From the NCBI GenBank assembly GCA_004554085.1, contig SFNY01000048.1, forward strand, positions 1-51,719: a DNA stretch of 51,719 nt, read 5' to 3'. The DNA comes from Clostridiales bacterium. Lineage in GTDB: Bacteria; Bacillota; Clostridia; Christensenellales; Aristaeellaceae. Shown here in pieces: positions 35,801 through 42,685 of the stretch. Below the pieces are notes generated by a model. That model was not told where the DNA came from. It saw only the letters and a program-made list of their open reading frames with translations, and did not search any database. Both the position numbers and the translations under genes were made by a program. The first letter of the stretch is position 1; each line of letters starts with the position of its first letter.

Positions 35801-35961
35801 AGGAGATAGCCCGCCACGATGGCGATCACGCAGATGCAGGCGATCAGCGCAACCACAAGCGGACGCTCACCCTCCCGCTTGCGAAGCCAGAGCGCGTTCC
35901 GCTTTGAAACTCCGCCGCCTTTGGACTTGCCATTGGCGCGGCCTTGCTTTTTTTGGGACAC
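32869..35961 (-). CDS. CotH kinase protein with three lamin-tail domains
   Basis: Encodes 1030 residues. The order is: basic cytosolic N-terminus; one membrane helix (VVALIACICVIAIVAGYLL); three lamin-tail domains within roughly residues 70-520 (for example PDWIEIENSG, HDYVELHNTS, YDWVEIYNGG); a chitobiase/Fn3-like segment SRIYYTLDCSDPDQS; and a CotH kinase domain (about 620-1010) with the WVLFDLDWAFDVD motif at residues 884-893. CotH proteins are atypical extracellular kinases, first described on Bacillus spore coats. The GTG start follows GGAGG with 7-nt spacing. It is the first gene of a four-gene operon. Confidence 0.9.
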   Translation of the reverse strand: MSQKKQGRANGKSKGGGVSKRNALWLRKREGERPLVVALIACICVIAIVAGYLLQGSALLNGGSASGEATQSAIRLSEIMSENGSTLFNDTGDAPDWIEIENSGSTSVNLSKYSLLVESNINKVFVFPDVSIAPGEYLLIYAEGSDAATSGEALSAPFRLAASGGDKVVLLNAQGAAIDSVTTPELGVDEVYCRDADGVWQISGAATPGRRNEIADEGSGAAAKVRVQSGAVEISEVMSSNTIYCPDENGETHDYVELHNTSDSDVNLEGWYLSDSSDRLKKWSFPAVKLPAGGYLLVYCSGYDRKNNASYLHASFKLSSDGESVYLSNADGQTVSAVELPVLANGQAYSYFDGAWSTQMAPTPGMANTHENAAALNAQRFGAAAGVYINEVMASPSSQKYDWVEIYNGGSQAVDLSGYGLTDDAAKPRKWQFPSGTVIQPGQYLGVYLSGTTVSMLDGYLNADFALNVEGGYTMALSTPDGSIQDALYLPRQYGGISYGRVSGESGCFYFAEGTPGTANSASRYRGRAEVAEYSVRGGLFRSGQAFTVELSAAPGSRIYYTLDCSDPDQSSTLYTAPISVSSTTILRTRVYRDGYMESYMDSQSYLYDVGNEGSVRVVSLVSDWDNLTSQDRGIMIKGPNALAEFPYGSLNKGANFWMDWEREAHVELFLGDGEQVLSQECGIKLHGQYSRAADVKAFKVIARNEYGSSRFEYPIFTERDYGEYQSFLLRASGQDYNRTFMRDSVLTTLAEDTSVMYQESEICVCYLNGQYYSMMYLRERINTHSICQFEGWEGMEDDLDLVKANNNVMQGSNDTYAALIDFLKENKNNLNTQEVYERIDATIDLQNYIEYMAIEIFVGNGDTLNVKRYRNAKADGKWRWVLFDLDWAFDVDTNSIRRWLDPQGMGTNKYTRTELFIACMVNDTIRERFLTYFGEQLATTFSTEAVMAKFEARYDLIDGLLPEYLTKLGMSQDKYNKQLKELVDYAQTRPTKILEYFDGVFEFTDAEKQKYFGEAVAKIQAWTNAQGGA

Positions 35962-36012
35962 GGATTTTCCTCCATCTATGTATAGGCACAATGACCGATA
36001 TTAAACCTCTAC

Positions 36013-36040
36013 TTTATATAATACTCCTTTTTGACGGCAA
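36013..36040 (-). promoter_or_regulatory. Promoter of the CotH-VTC-DUF4956-LTD operon
   Basis: Minus-strand TTGCCG (36035-36040), 16 bp, TATAAA (36013-36018), about 50 bp before the cotH-like start. Confidence 0.6.
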
Positions 36041-36114
36041 CAGCGAGTGCAAAGAATCTATATTTTCCTGAACATTATGTTAATTTATTGGGAATCACGT
36101 CGCCCTTTATGCGC

Positions 36115-36143
36115 AAAAAGAGACCCGGCATGTGCCGGGCCTC
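36115..36143 (-). terminator. Terminator of rny
   Basis: Minus-strand stem GAGGCCCGGCA/TGCCGGGTCTC followed by TTTTTGCG, about 13 nt after the RNase Y stop. Confidence 0.9.
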
Positions 36144-36156
36144 CTGATGGTGCGGT

Positions 36157-37698
36157 TTACTTGGCGAATTCCACCGCGCGGGTCTCGCGGATGACGTTCA
36201 CCTTGATCTGTCCGGGGTACTCCATTTCCTTTTCGATCTTCTTGACGATCTCGCGGGCCAGGATCAGCGTGCCTGCATCGTTCACATCCTCGGGCTTGAC
36301 GACGATGCGCACCTCGCGGCCGGACTGGATCGCGTAGCAGGTCTCCACGCCGTCGAAGGAGTAGGCGATGGACTCCAGCTTCTCCAGGCGCTTGATGTAG
36401 TTCTCCAGCGACTCGCGGCGTGCGCCGGGGCGCGCTGCGGAGATTGCGTCTGCGGCCTGCACCAGCACGGCCTCCACGGTGGCGGGCTCCACATCGTTGT
36501 GATGGGCCATGATGGCGTTGACCACCTGATCGTTCTCGCGGAACTTCTTGGCCAGCTCCGCGCCGATGGTGACGTGGGTGCCCTCGACCTCGTGGTCGAT
36601 GGCCTTGCCGATGTCATGCAGCAGACCTGCGCGCTTCGCCAGCTGCACATCCGCGCCCAGCTCCGCCGCCATCACGCCCGCCAGATGGCTGACCTCGATG
36701 GAGTGGCGCAGCACGTTCTGGCCGTAGCTGGTGCGATAGCGCATGCGCCCCAGGAGCTTGACCAGCTCCGGATGGATGCCGTGCAGGTTGGTCTCGAAGA
36801 TGGCCTGTTCGCCGGCCTCGCGGATCTGGTTGTCCACTTCCTTGCGGGCCTTCTCCACCATCTCCTCGATGCGTGCGGGGTGGATGCGGCCGTCGGTGAT
36901 CAGCTTCTCCAGGGCGATGCGGGCGATCTCGCGGCGCACCGGATCGAAGGCGGAGATGATCACAGCCTCGGGGGTGTCATCGATGATGAGGTCCACGCCC
37001 GTGGCGGTCTCCAGCGTGCGGATGTTGCGGCCCTCGCGGCCGATGATGCGGCCCTTCATGTCATCGTTGGGCAGCGCCACCACGGACACGGTGGTCTCGG
37101 CCACGTGATCCGCCGCGCACTTCTGAATGGCGGTGGAGATGATGTCGCGGGCCTTCTTGTCCGCCTCCTCCTTGGCGCGGGCTTCAATCTCGCGCACCAT
37201 GACGGCGGCGTCGTGGTAGGCGTCCTTCTGGACGCGGTCGATCAGGATGTTCTTGGCCTCGTCGCTGGTCATGTTGGCCACGCGCTCCAGCTCCTGCTGC
37301 TGGCGGTCGTGCATCTCCTGTGCCTCGGCCTCCAGGCGCTCGGCCTCGCGGTACTTGTCGTTGAGCTGCTCCTCGCGCTGCTCCAGGTTGTCCATCTTCT
37401 TGTCGAGCTGTTCCTCGCGCTGGTTGACCCTGCGCTCCTGGCGGGTTACCTCGCTGCGGCGGTCGCGGATCTCCTTGTCGAGCTCATTCTTCAGGCGAAT
37501 GACCTCCTCCTTGGCCTCCAGCACCGCTTCCTTCTTCTTGTCCTCAGCCTTGCGGGCCGCCTCGTCCAGCAGATTCCTTGCGTATTCCTCCGTCTGGCCG
37601 ATCTTCTTCTCCATCGTGTTCTTGCGGTAGAAGTATCCGGCTGCGAGGCCGGCCACCAACGCAATCAGCGCAATGACAGCAGTGATTGCAACATTCAC
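36157..37698 (-). CDS. rny: Ribonuclease Y
   Basis: Encodes 513 residues from a GTG start with GGAGG upstream, giving the family opening of one transmembrane helix (AITAVIALIALVAGLAAGYF). A long charged coiled coil (about 35-190) follows, then a KH domain (LPNDDMKGRIIGREGRNIR) and an HD hydrolase domain (LRHSIEVSHLAG, AGLLHDIGKAIDHE). It is the main endonuclease starting mRNA decay in Firmicutes, held at the membrane. It forms a single-gene unit ending at an intrinsic terminator. Confidence 0.96.
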   Translation of the reverse strand: MNVAITAVIALIALVAGLAAGYFYRKNTMEKKIGQTEEYARNLLDEAARKAEDKKKEAVLEAKEEVIRLKNELDKEIRDRRSEVTRQERRVNQREEQLDKKMDNLEQREEQLNDKYREAERLEAEAQEMHDRQQQELERVANMTSDEAKNILIDRVQKDAYHDAAVMVREIEARAKEEADKKARDIISTAIQKCAADHVAETTVSVVALPNDDMKGRIIGREGRNIRTLETATGVDLIIDDTPEAVIISAFDPVRREIARIALEKLITDGRIHPARIEEMVEKARKEVDNQIREAGEQAIFETNLHGIHPELVKLLGRMRYRTSYGQNVLRHSIEVSHLAGVMAAELGADVQLAKRAGLLHDIGKAIDHEVEGTHVTIGAELAKKFRENDQVVNAIMAHHNDVEPATVEAVLVQAADAISAARPGARRESLENYIKRLEKLESIAYSFDGVETCYAIQSGREVRIVVKPEDVNDAGTLILAREIVKKIEKEMEYPGQIKVNVIRETRAVEFAK

Positions 37699-37751
37699 GT
37701 CTTTCCATCCTCCCATTCCAATTTCAGATTTTCACATTCTCTCCCGGTAAA

Positions 37752-37767
37752 AGCGGTACGTACCGCT
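37752..37767. repeat. 16-bp perfect palindrome upstream of rny
   Basis: AGCGGTACGTACCGCT has no unpaired centre; on the minus strand it is followed by TTTT. It lies about 55 bp before the rny start and about 100 bp after the broken methyltransferase gene. It could be an operator, or a weak terminator for the latter. Confidence 0.5.
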
Positions 37768-37864
37768 GATATGACATGCGCTTCACTTCTATGCAAAAAG
37801 TCAGGCCGACAGAACCGCGCGAAAAATGCGCCGCCCTGCCGGTCCGAAGAAGAAATCGCCGGAC

Positions 37865-38379
37865 TTATGCCCGTCTGGGAGCTTTATTTGCATATTTCAG
37901 GCAGCGCCGCTCGGCAATAAACACAAAATAACCATCCGTCTCGTGAATTTCCACTCCACCGAACACGGAAATCAGCTTGTTCTTATACCATTCCCGTCGC
38001 TTGGTAACCATATACAGCTTTCCGCCGATTTTCAATCGGTTAAAACCCTTTTCAATAAAACCCTTTGCCACCGAAAAATCCGTCTGATACGGAGGATTGG
38101 ACAGGATGAGATCGAAGCCGTTTCCACCGCCATCGGATCGGCATCGGACATGAAAACATTTTCTTCCCCGGCGATCTTCGCTGCCACGACGCCGACAACG
38201 CCGCAACCGCAGCCAAGATCCATAATGCGCATACCCGACGCAATCTTTACATGCGAAAGCATCGCGAGCGTGCCGCGATCCACGTGCTCCGGAGAAAACA
38301 GACCCGGCCTCGTCTCCAGAGAGACTTGCTGGCCCAGAATCTCCACCTGAAGCAGTTTGAACCCGCGTTCATCCGTCAT
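37865..38379 (-). pseudogene. Class I methyltransferase (RsmC-like), internal deletion with frameshift
   Basis: The 5' part encodes GLFSPEHVDRGTLAMLSH, the SAM motif IMDLGCGCGVVGVVAAK and VFMSDADPMAVETA. The 3' part, in a different frame, resumes at GFDLILSNPPYQTDFSVAK and continues through GGKLYMVTKRREWYKN to the end. In the family about 25-45 residues normally lie between the DADPMAVETA-like and DLILSNPPY segments, so a segment not divisible by three appears to be missing at about 38122. The NPPY motif indicates an N-methyltransferase acting on a nucleic-acid base. As assembled it cannot give a full protein. Confidence 0.75.
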
Positions 38380-38424
38380 GCCTACGCATCCGCCACTTTC
38401 CGTCAGGTTATTCGTCTAAGCTTT

Positions 38425-38433
38425 ATTATAACA
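38425..38433 (-). promoter_or_regulatory. Extended -10 promoter of the methyltransferase gene
   Basis: Minus-strand TGT-TATAAT (TATAAT 38425-38430) preceded by a long T run and no clear -35 hexamer. Confidence 0.5.
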
Positions 38434-38510
38434 CACTCCGACACAAAAAAAAAGAATAATTCGCGTCAGTTTGGAAAAAATGTCTTCACAATTGTTGAGA
38501 AGGTGTGAAC

Positions 38511-39164
38511 TTGACCGTATACTTTGCCGCAGCCGCCGTGCTGCTGTTCTACTTATGCTGCGTTCCGGTGAAATTTGCCGTGGAAATGCGCCTCCGCCAT
38601 GGCGCGGTCTTCGGCGCGGGCGGCTCCATCTTCGAGGGACGCTACGCCCTGCGGGGCGCGCATCAGCGCATGCTGGGCGAAAAGAAGCACCTGCCCTGGA
38701 AGAAGGCGGAGCTGGACATAAATAAAACGGACGCGCTGCCCGCCCTGCTGCACGCCGCCCGCTATGCACTGCGCCACCTGCGCCTGGAGCAGTTGAATCT
38801 CACGGGAACCATCGGCGCGCGGGACGCAGCGGCCACGGCGCTGCTGTGCGGGCTGGCGCGCTCCCTTCAGGCGGTGCTGGAGCCCGTCGCACCGCCGGGC
38901 GCGATCCAACTCGATCCCCTGCCCGACTTCTCCTGCGACGGCAGCGACCTCAGCTTCAGCGGAATGATTTCCATGACGGCGGGACATATTATGCTCGCCG
39001 CGCTCATCGGCGCGCAGCACTATGTTCGCAGGAGGCTCATCCCATGGAAGGAAAACATCCGATTGAAAATATCATGCGCACGACGATGGAGAACATACGC
39101 GACATGGTGGACGTGGACACCGTCATCGGCGAACCGATCCTCACCCAGGACGGCTCGACCGTGA
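38511..39164 (+). CDS. ytfI: DUF2953 protein (YtfI-like)
   Basis: Encodes about 217 residues from a TTG start with AAGGTG 5 nt upstream; a GTG two codons earlier is possible but too close to the ribosome binding site. It has an N-terminal membrane helix (VYFAAAAVLLFYLCCV), a DUF2953-like middle (LRLEQLNLTGTIGARDAAAT, CGLARSLQAVLEPV) and a second hydrophobic stretch near MISMTAGHIMLAALIGAQHY. In Bacillus ytfI precedes ytfJ, as here. The last 40 codons overlap ytfJ by 121 nt and do not look like protein (Trp/Arg/Ser-rich), so the true stop may have been lost by a small indel near 39030. Confidence 0.68.
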   Translation: MTVYFAAAAVLLFYLCCVPVKFAVEMRLRHGAVFGAGGSIFEGRYALRGAHQRMLGEKKHLPWKKAELDINKTDALPALLHAARYALRHLRLEQLNLTGTIGARDAAATALLCGLARSLQAVLEPVAPPGAIQLDPLPDFSCDGSDLSFSGMISMTAGHIMLAALIGAQHYVRRRLIPWKENIRLKISCARRWRTYATWWTWTPSSANRSSPRTARP

Positions 39165-39432
39165 TTCCGGTCTTCCCTTCGGCGGCGGCACCGGCGCGGG
39201 CGTGACATTGCAGCCCATGGGCTTTCTGGTAACCAACCAGAATTCTGTGCGCCTGCTGCCCGCCCAGGCCTACGCGCCCGCCGACCGCATCATCGAGCTG
39301 GTTCCCCAGCTGATGTGCGAGGTCAAGACCATGCTGAAGAACAAAAATGAGAAGGAGCAGGCGAAGCGCTCCAACGTCATTCCGCCCCAGCCCAATTCCC
39401 AGCCGAGTCCCCAGCCCACGCCCCAAGCCTGA
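39044..39432 (+). pseudogene. ytfJ: YtfJ (GerW family) sporulation protein, internal deletion with frameshift
   Basis: The start ATG has AGGAGG 9 nt upstream and encodes HPIENIMRTTMENIRDMVDV and TVIGEPILTQDGSTVIPV, the conserved N-terminus. It then reaches a stop at 39205. The remainder continues in another frame from FGGGTGAGVTLQPMGFLV to a Pro/Gln-rich tail ending at 39432. In Bacillus YtfJ some 35-40 residues (Gly-rich, GFGF-type) separate VIPV-like and PFGGG-like segments; here they are missing at about 39175. YtfJ is a forespore protein of unclear biochemical role. Confidence 0.75.
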
Positions 39433-39443
39433 AGCCCATGGTT

Positions 39444-39504
39444 CAGAATCCCCTCCCCCGCCGCATATGCTGGAGCAAAGTCCGCAGCACGGGAGGGGAT
39501 TCTG
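39444..39504 (+). promoter_or_regulatory. Inverted repeat covering the ribosome binding site of the next gene
   Basis: Perfect 14-bp arms CAGAATCCCCTCCC (39444-39457) and GGGAGGGGATTCTG (39491-39504). The 3' arm contains the Shine-Dalgarno GGGAGGGGA and ends one base before the ATG at 39506. There is no T-tract, so it is not a standard terminator. In RNA it would hide the ribosome binding site. Confidence 0.7.
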
Positions 39505-39505
39505 C

Positions 39506-40480
39506 ATGCAGCCAATGCTGGCGGTCACCGCGCCGCATCCGGGCATCATCTACATCAACGGCCGCTTTTCCGGGGAGGTCTCCAGGGAGCAGCCCCTGCT
39601 GCGTCCCGTGTGCGCAACCGGGGCGCTCTACCTCGACTACCGTCCGCTGACCAATGCCTGCCGGGCCATGGCGCGGCGCATCGTGTTCTCCGGCGGCGCG
39701 CCCATGGCGGAGTCCGTCGAGGCAGCGGAGGATCTGAGCGCCGTGATCTGGCCCGGGAATGTGACCGAGCTGGAGCTCACGCCGGAGACGCGGAATGCGA
39801 CGCCCCGCAGCCTGAATCTGTCCGGGCACGAGCTGGTGCTGGAGGGCGATCCCCCATCTCTTCGCTGCGACGGACGGGTGCTGTGCGCGCTGCCCGAGGG
39901 GGCGGAACCGCCGTCGATGCAGTTGCTTCCCGAGGGCACGGTGCTGCTGGGGCGCTGCGGCGGGGGCATGTACCTGCTGTGCGCCACCCCCGACCTGCGC
40001 AGTCAGACGGGCTTTCTGCGTGCGCGGCAGATCGATATCGAGGGCGACGGGCGCATCCGGGCCGTTGTCGCACCGGGCGATACTGTGGGCCACGCCACGC
40101 TGGAGATCTGGCGGCTCACGGCGGAGGGATTGACGCTGGTCACGTCGGAGCCCGCCTGGGCCCAGGGCGCGCCGCGCTGGCCCCAGACCCCGGCGCAGAC
40201 CGCCATGGCCGCAGTGGAGGCCGCGCTGGCGGGGCTGGATGCGGAGGCAGAGGGCTACCTCGCACCGTCGCTGCGCCGCAGCTTCTCCGCGGAGCAGCTG
40301 CGCCGGAGCTGCGATTTGTGCGTGGAGATGAAGTATGCGCCGCCGGATTCCCGGCCCTGCGTGGGGCTGCTGCGTCTGGAGGGTGGGAACCTGGCCCGGG
40401 TCGCGCCGCTGTACTACCGCGCCGTGTCCTCCGGCGGTGCCCAGGGGCCGTATCAGATCGACCTGTTCGAGTTCCCGTGA
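39506..40480 (+). CDS. Protein of unknown function downstream of ytfJ
   Basis: Encodes 324 residues from an ATG preceded by GGGAGGGGA. I recognise no family. There is no signal peptide or membrane helix. The first 260 residues look beta-rich with short strands (GIIYINGRFSGEV, GALYLDYRPL, NLSGHELVLEGD, GTVLLGRCGGGMYLLC), like a chain of small beta-sandwich or propeller-like modules. The last 90 residues look helical and end EGYLAPSLRRSFSAEQLRRS, then ARVAPLYYRAVSSG. It lies 73 nt after ytfJ, so a sporulation link is possible but unproven. Confidence 0.72.
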   Translation: MQPMLAVTAPHPGIIYINGRFSGEVSREQPLLRPVCATGALYLDYRPLTNACRAMARRIVFSGGAPMAESVEAAEDLSAVIWPGNVTELELTPETRNATPRSLNLSGHELVLEGDPPSLRCDGRVLCALPEGAEPPSMQLLPEGTVLLGRCGGGMYLLCATPDLRSQTGFLRARQIDIEGDGRIRAVVAPGDTVGHATLEIWRLTAEGLTLVTSEPAWAQGAPRWPQTPAQTAMAAVEAALAGLDAEAEGYLAPSLRRSFSAEQLRRSCDLCVEMKYAPPDSRPCVGLLRLEGGNLARVAPLYYRAVSSGGAQGPYQIDLFEFP

Positions 40481-40485
40481 GGACA

Positions 40486-40520
40486 GAAAAGGCCCGGACA
40501 TCCATGCGGATATCCGGGCC
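40486..40520 (-). terminator. Terminator of pyrR-uraA
   Basis: Minus-strand stem GGCCCGGATATCC/GGATGTCCGGGCC followed by TTTTCTG, about 15 nt after the uraA stop; it may also slow plus-strand transcription from the convergent gene. Confidence 0.85.
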
Positions 40521-40536
40521 ATATTTGGTCTGGAGA

Positions 40537-41859
40537 TCAGACCTTGAAGTTGACGGACTTGTCGCCCTGATCGTTGGAGCCGAACACGTAGTCGTTGCCG
40601 GGCAGGATGGCGTTGAGGATGATGCCAACCAGCGCGCCGACGGCCAGACCGGACAGGCTGATGGGGCCGAGCACGATCTTACCGGCGCTGGAGAAGGTGA
40701 TGCCCAGGGACAGGCCCATGATCAGCGCGGCGATGATGATGTTGCGGTTCTTGGTGAAGTCCACCTGGTTTTCCACGACGTTGCGCACGCCGACGGCGGA
40801 GATCATGCCGTAGAGGATCAGGGACACGCCGCCGATGGTAGCGGTGGGCATGCAGGCGATCAGGGCCTCAAACTTCGGGCAGAAGGCGAAGATCACGGCC
40901 AGCACGGCTGCGATGCGGATGACGCGGGGATCGTAGACCTTGGTCAGTGCGAGCACGCCGGTGTTCTCGCCGTAGGTGGTGTTTGCGGGAGCGCCAAAGG
41001 CAGCGGCCAGCGCGGTGGCGCAGCCGTCGCCCAGCAGGGTGCGGTGCAGGCCGGGCTCGGCGACGAAGTTCTCGCCGACGGTGGAGGAGATGGCGCACAT
41101 ATCGCCGATGTGCTCAACCATGGTCGCCAGCGCGATGGGCATCATGATGGCGATGGAGGAGACCAGCATGCCGCCGTCGCAGCCCTTGAACAGGGAGAAC
41201 ACGGTGTCCTTCCACTGGAAGGGCAGGCCGATCCATGCAGCAGTCTTGACGGCGGTGAAGTCCACCTGGCCAAAGATGGCGGCAACCACGTAGGAGCCGA
41301 CCACGCCCAGCAGGATGGGGATGATCTTGATCATGCCCTTGCCCCAGATGTTGCAGACCACCACGATGGCGATGGCCAGCAGGGCGATCCACCAGTTGGC
41401 CTGGCAGTTGTTGATGGCGGAGTTGGCCAGGGACAAGCCGATGCAGATGATGACCGGGCCGGTGACGATCGGCGGGAAGAAGCGCATGACGCGGGAAGTG
41501 CCGAAGGCCTTGAACAGCGCGGAGAGAACCACGTACAGCAGGCCTGCGCACATGACGCCAACGCCGGCGTAGGGGATCCAGTTCATGCCCTCTGCGTTTT
41601 CAAACAGGGCGCACACGGCGGCGTAACCACCGATGAAGGCGAAGGAGGAGCCCAGGAAGGCCGGAACCTTGCCCTTGGTCAGGAAGTGGAACAGCAGCGT
41701 GCCCAGACCGGCGAACAGCAGGGTCGCGGAGACCGGCAGGCCGGTGAGCACCGGCACCAGCACGGTTGCGCCGAACATGGCGAACATGTGCTGGAAGCCC
41801 AGCAGCAGCATCTTCGGGGTACCGAGGGTTCTTGCATCGCGGATACCATTGTCAGACAT
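40537..41859 (-). CDS. uraA: Uracil permease (NCS2 family)
   Basis: Encodes 440 residues, 12-14 membrane segments. NCS2 signatures: LLLGFQHMFAMFGATVLVP, FLGSSFAFIGG, the substrate-binding MVEHIGDMCAIS and the GAPANTTYGENTGVLALT motif. These match UraA/PyrP uracil-proton symporters rather than xanthine permeases. It is 32 nt downstream of pyrR and therefore under the PyrR attenuator, which fits a uracil transporter. The ATG follows GGGGAGG; an earlier in-frame start was rejected. Confidence 0.95.
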   Translation of the reverse strand: MSDNGIRDARTLGTPKMLLLGFQHMFAMFGATVLVPVLTGLPVSATLLFAGLGTLLFHFLTKGKVPAFLGSSFAFIGGYAAVCALFENAEGMNWIPYAGVGVMCAGLLYVVLSALFKAFGTSRVMRFFPPIVTGPVIICIGLSLANSAINNCQANWWIALLAIAIVVVCNIWGKGMIKIIPILLGVVGSYVVAAIFGQVDFTAVKTAAWIGLPFQWKDTVFSLFKGCDGGMLVSSIAIMMPIALATMVEHIGDMCAISSTVGENFVAEPGLHRTLLGDGCATALAAAFGAPANTTYGENTGVLALTKVYDPRVIRIAAVLAVIFAFCPKFEALIACMPTATIGGVSLILYGMISAVGVRNVVENQVDFTKNRNIIIAALIMGLSLGITFSSAGKIVLGPISLSGLAVGALVGIILNAILPGNDYVFGSNDQGDKSVNFKV

Positions 41860-41891
41860 ATGATTTTCCTCCCCTAATTTGGTCCCATACC

Positions 41892-42428
41892 TCACCGGTC
41901 ACAGAGCCAGACGCTCTCGTCCTCGTCAATGCCCGGTATATTCACCCGGATGAACTCCGTCTGCGCGGTTGGAATGTTCTTCCCCGCGAAGTCGGCGCGT
42001 ATCGGCAGCTCCCGATGGCCCCGGTCGATGAGCACCGCCAGCTGAATCCGCCTTGCACGGCCCAGATCCATCAGCGCATCCATGGCCGCGCGGGCGGTCC
42101 GGCCGGTGTAGAGCACGTCGTCCACCAGCACCACCGTCTTGCCGCTTACGTCGAAGGGAATGTCCGTCCGGTTGAGCGTGGGTTCCCCCGAGATGTGCGT
42201 CAGATCGTCCCGATAGAAGGTGATGTCCACCGAACCCACCGGAACCGACGCGCCCTCCACCCGCAGAATGGCCTCCGCGAGCATCCTTGCGATGGGCTCG
42301 CCGCGCCTGCGGATGCCCACCAGCACCACGTCCTCCACGCCCTTGTTGCGCTCGATGATCTCATGCGCCATGCGCGTGATCGTGCGCTGCACCTGGCGTG
42401 CGTCCATGATCTGGTTCTTCTTCTGCAT
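41892..42428 (-). CDS. pyrR: Bifunctional pyr operon regulator / uracil phosphoribosyltransferase
   Basis: Encodes 178 residues. The PRPP loop is VVLVDDVLYTGRTARAA; LVGIRRRGEPIARMLAE and VDITFYRDDL are family segments. PyrR binds UMP/UTP and then the attenuator loop of pyr mRNA, causing termination; it also has weak UPRTase activity. The ATG with AGGTGAG 5 nt upstream was preferred over a GTG three codons earlier. Its own leader carries the matching RNA site, so it is autoregulated together with uraA. Confidence 0.96.
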   Translation of the reverse strand: MQKKNQIMDARQVQRTITRMAHEIIERNKGVEDVVLVGIRRRGEPIARMLAEAILRVEGASVPVGSVDITFYRDDLTHISGEPTLNRTDIPFDVSGKTVVLVDDVLYTGRTARAAMDALMDLGRARRIQLAVLIDRGHRELPIRADFAGKNIPTAQTEFIRVNIPGIDEDESVWLCDR

Positions 42429-42494
42429 GCGGCTCACCTCGCTTCAATGCGCCCGGCGCTTCCACCCCAAGGCGCGCCGGATCGCCTGCAATCG

Positions 42495-42524
42495 CAAAAA
42501 ATCCCTGCCGGCTATCGGCAGGGA
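42495..42524 (-). terminator. Attenuator terminator in the pyrR leader
   Basis: Minus-strand stem TCCCTGCCG/CGGCAGGGA with a short loop, followed by TTTTTT, about 70 nt before the pyrR ATG and downstream of the PyrR-binding loop. Confidence 0.92.
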
Positions 42525-42559
42525 CATGCATACGTATCGCGTCGTCCGAGCGCCTTGCC

Positions 42560-42573
42560 GACCTCACGGGATC
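42560..42573 (-). promoter_or_regulatory. PyrR-binding loop of the pyrR-uraA attenuator
   Basis: The minus-strand RNA reads GAUCCCGUGAGGUC, matching the PyrR recognition consensus UCC-N-G-N-GAGGY exactly. It lies between the promoter and the attenuator terminator, as expected for an anti-antiterminator. Confidence 0.92.
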
Positions 42574-42600
42574 GAGTTAAAGGAACCCTTTCGACAGGAT

Positions 42601-42629
42601 ATTATAGTTTTTTTGGTGCTTTTCAACCA
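42601..42629 (-). promoter_or_regulatory. Promoter of pyrR-uraA
   Basis: Minus-strand TATAAT (42601-42606); -35 either TGGTTG at 17 bp or TTGAAA at 14 bp, neither ideal. Transcription from here includes the PyrR loop and terminator. Confidence 0.65.
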
Positions 42630-42685
42630 GTACGTTTTCGTTAAATTCCGACTTTCTTGTGTTAATCCGGGGACGAATTGTTGCG

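Noticed and set aside
33607..35907. Plus-strand open frame of about 766 codons opposite the CotH gene
   Set aside because: Same antisense codon-bias effect; no ribosome binding site or recognisable protein.
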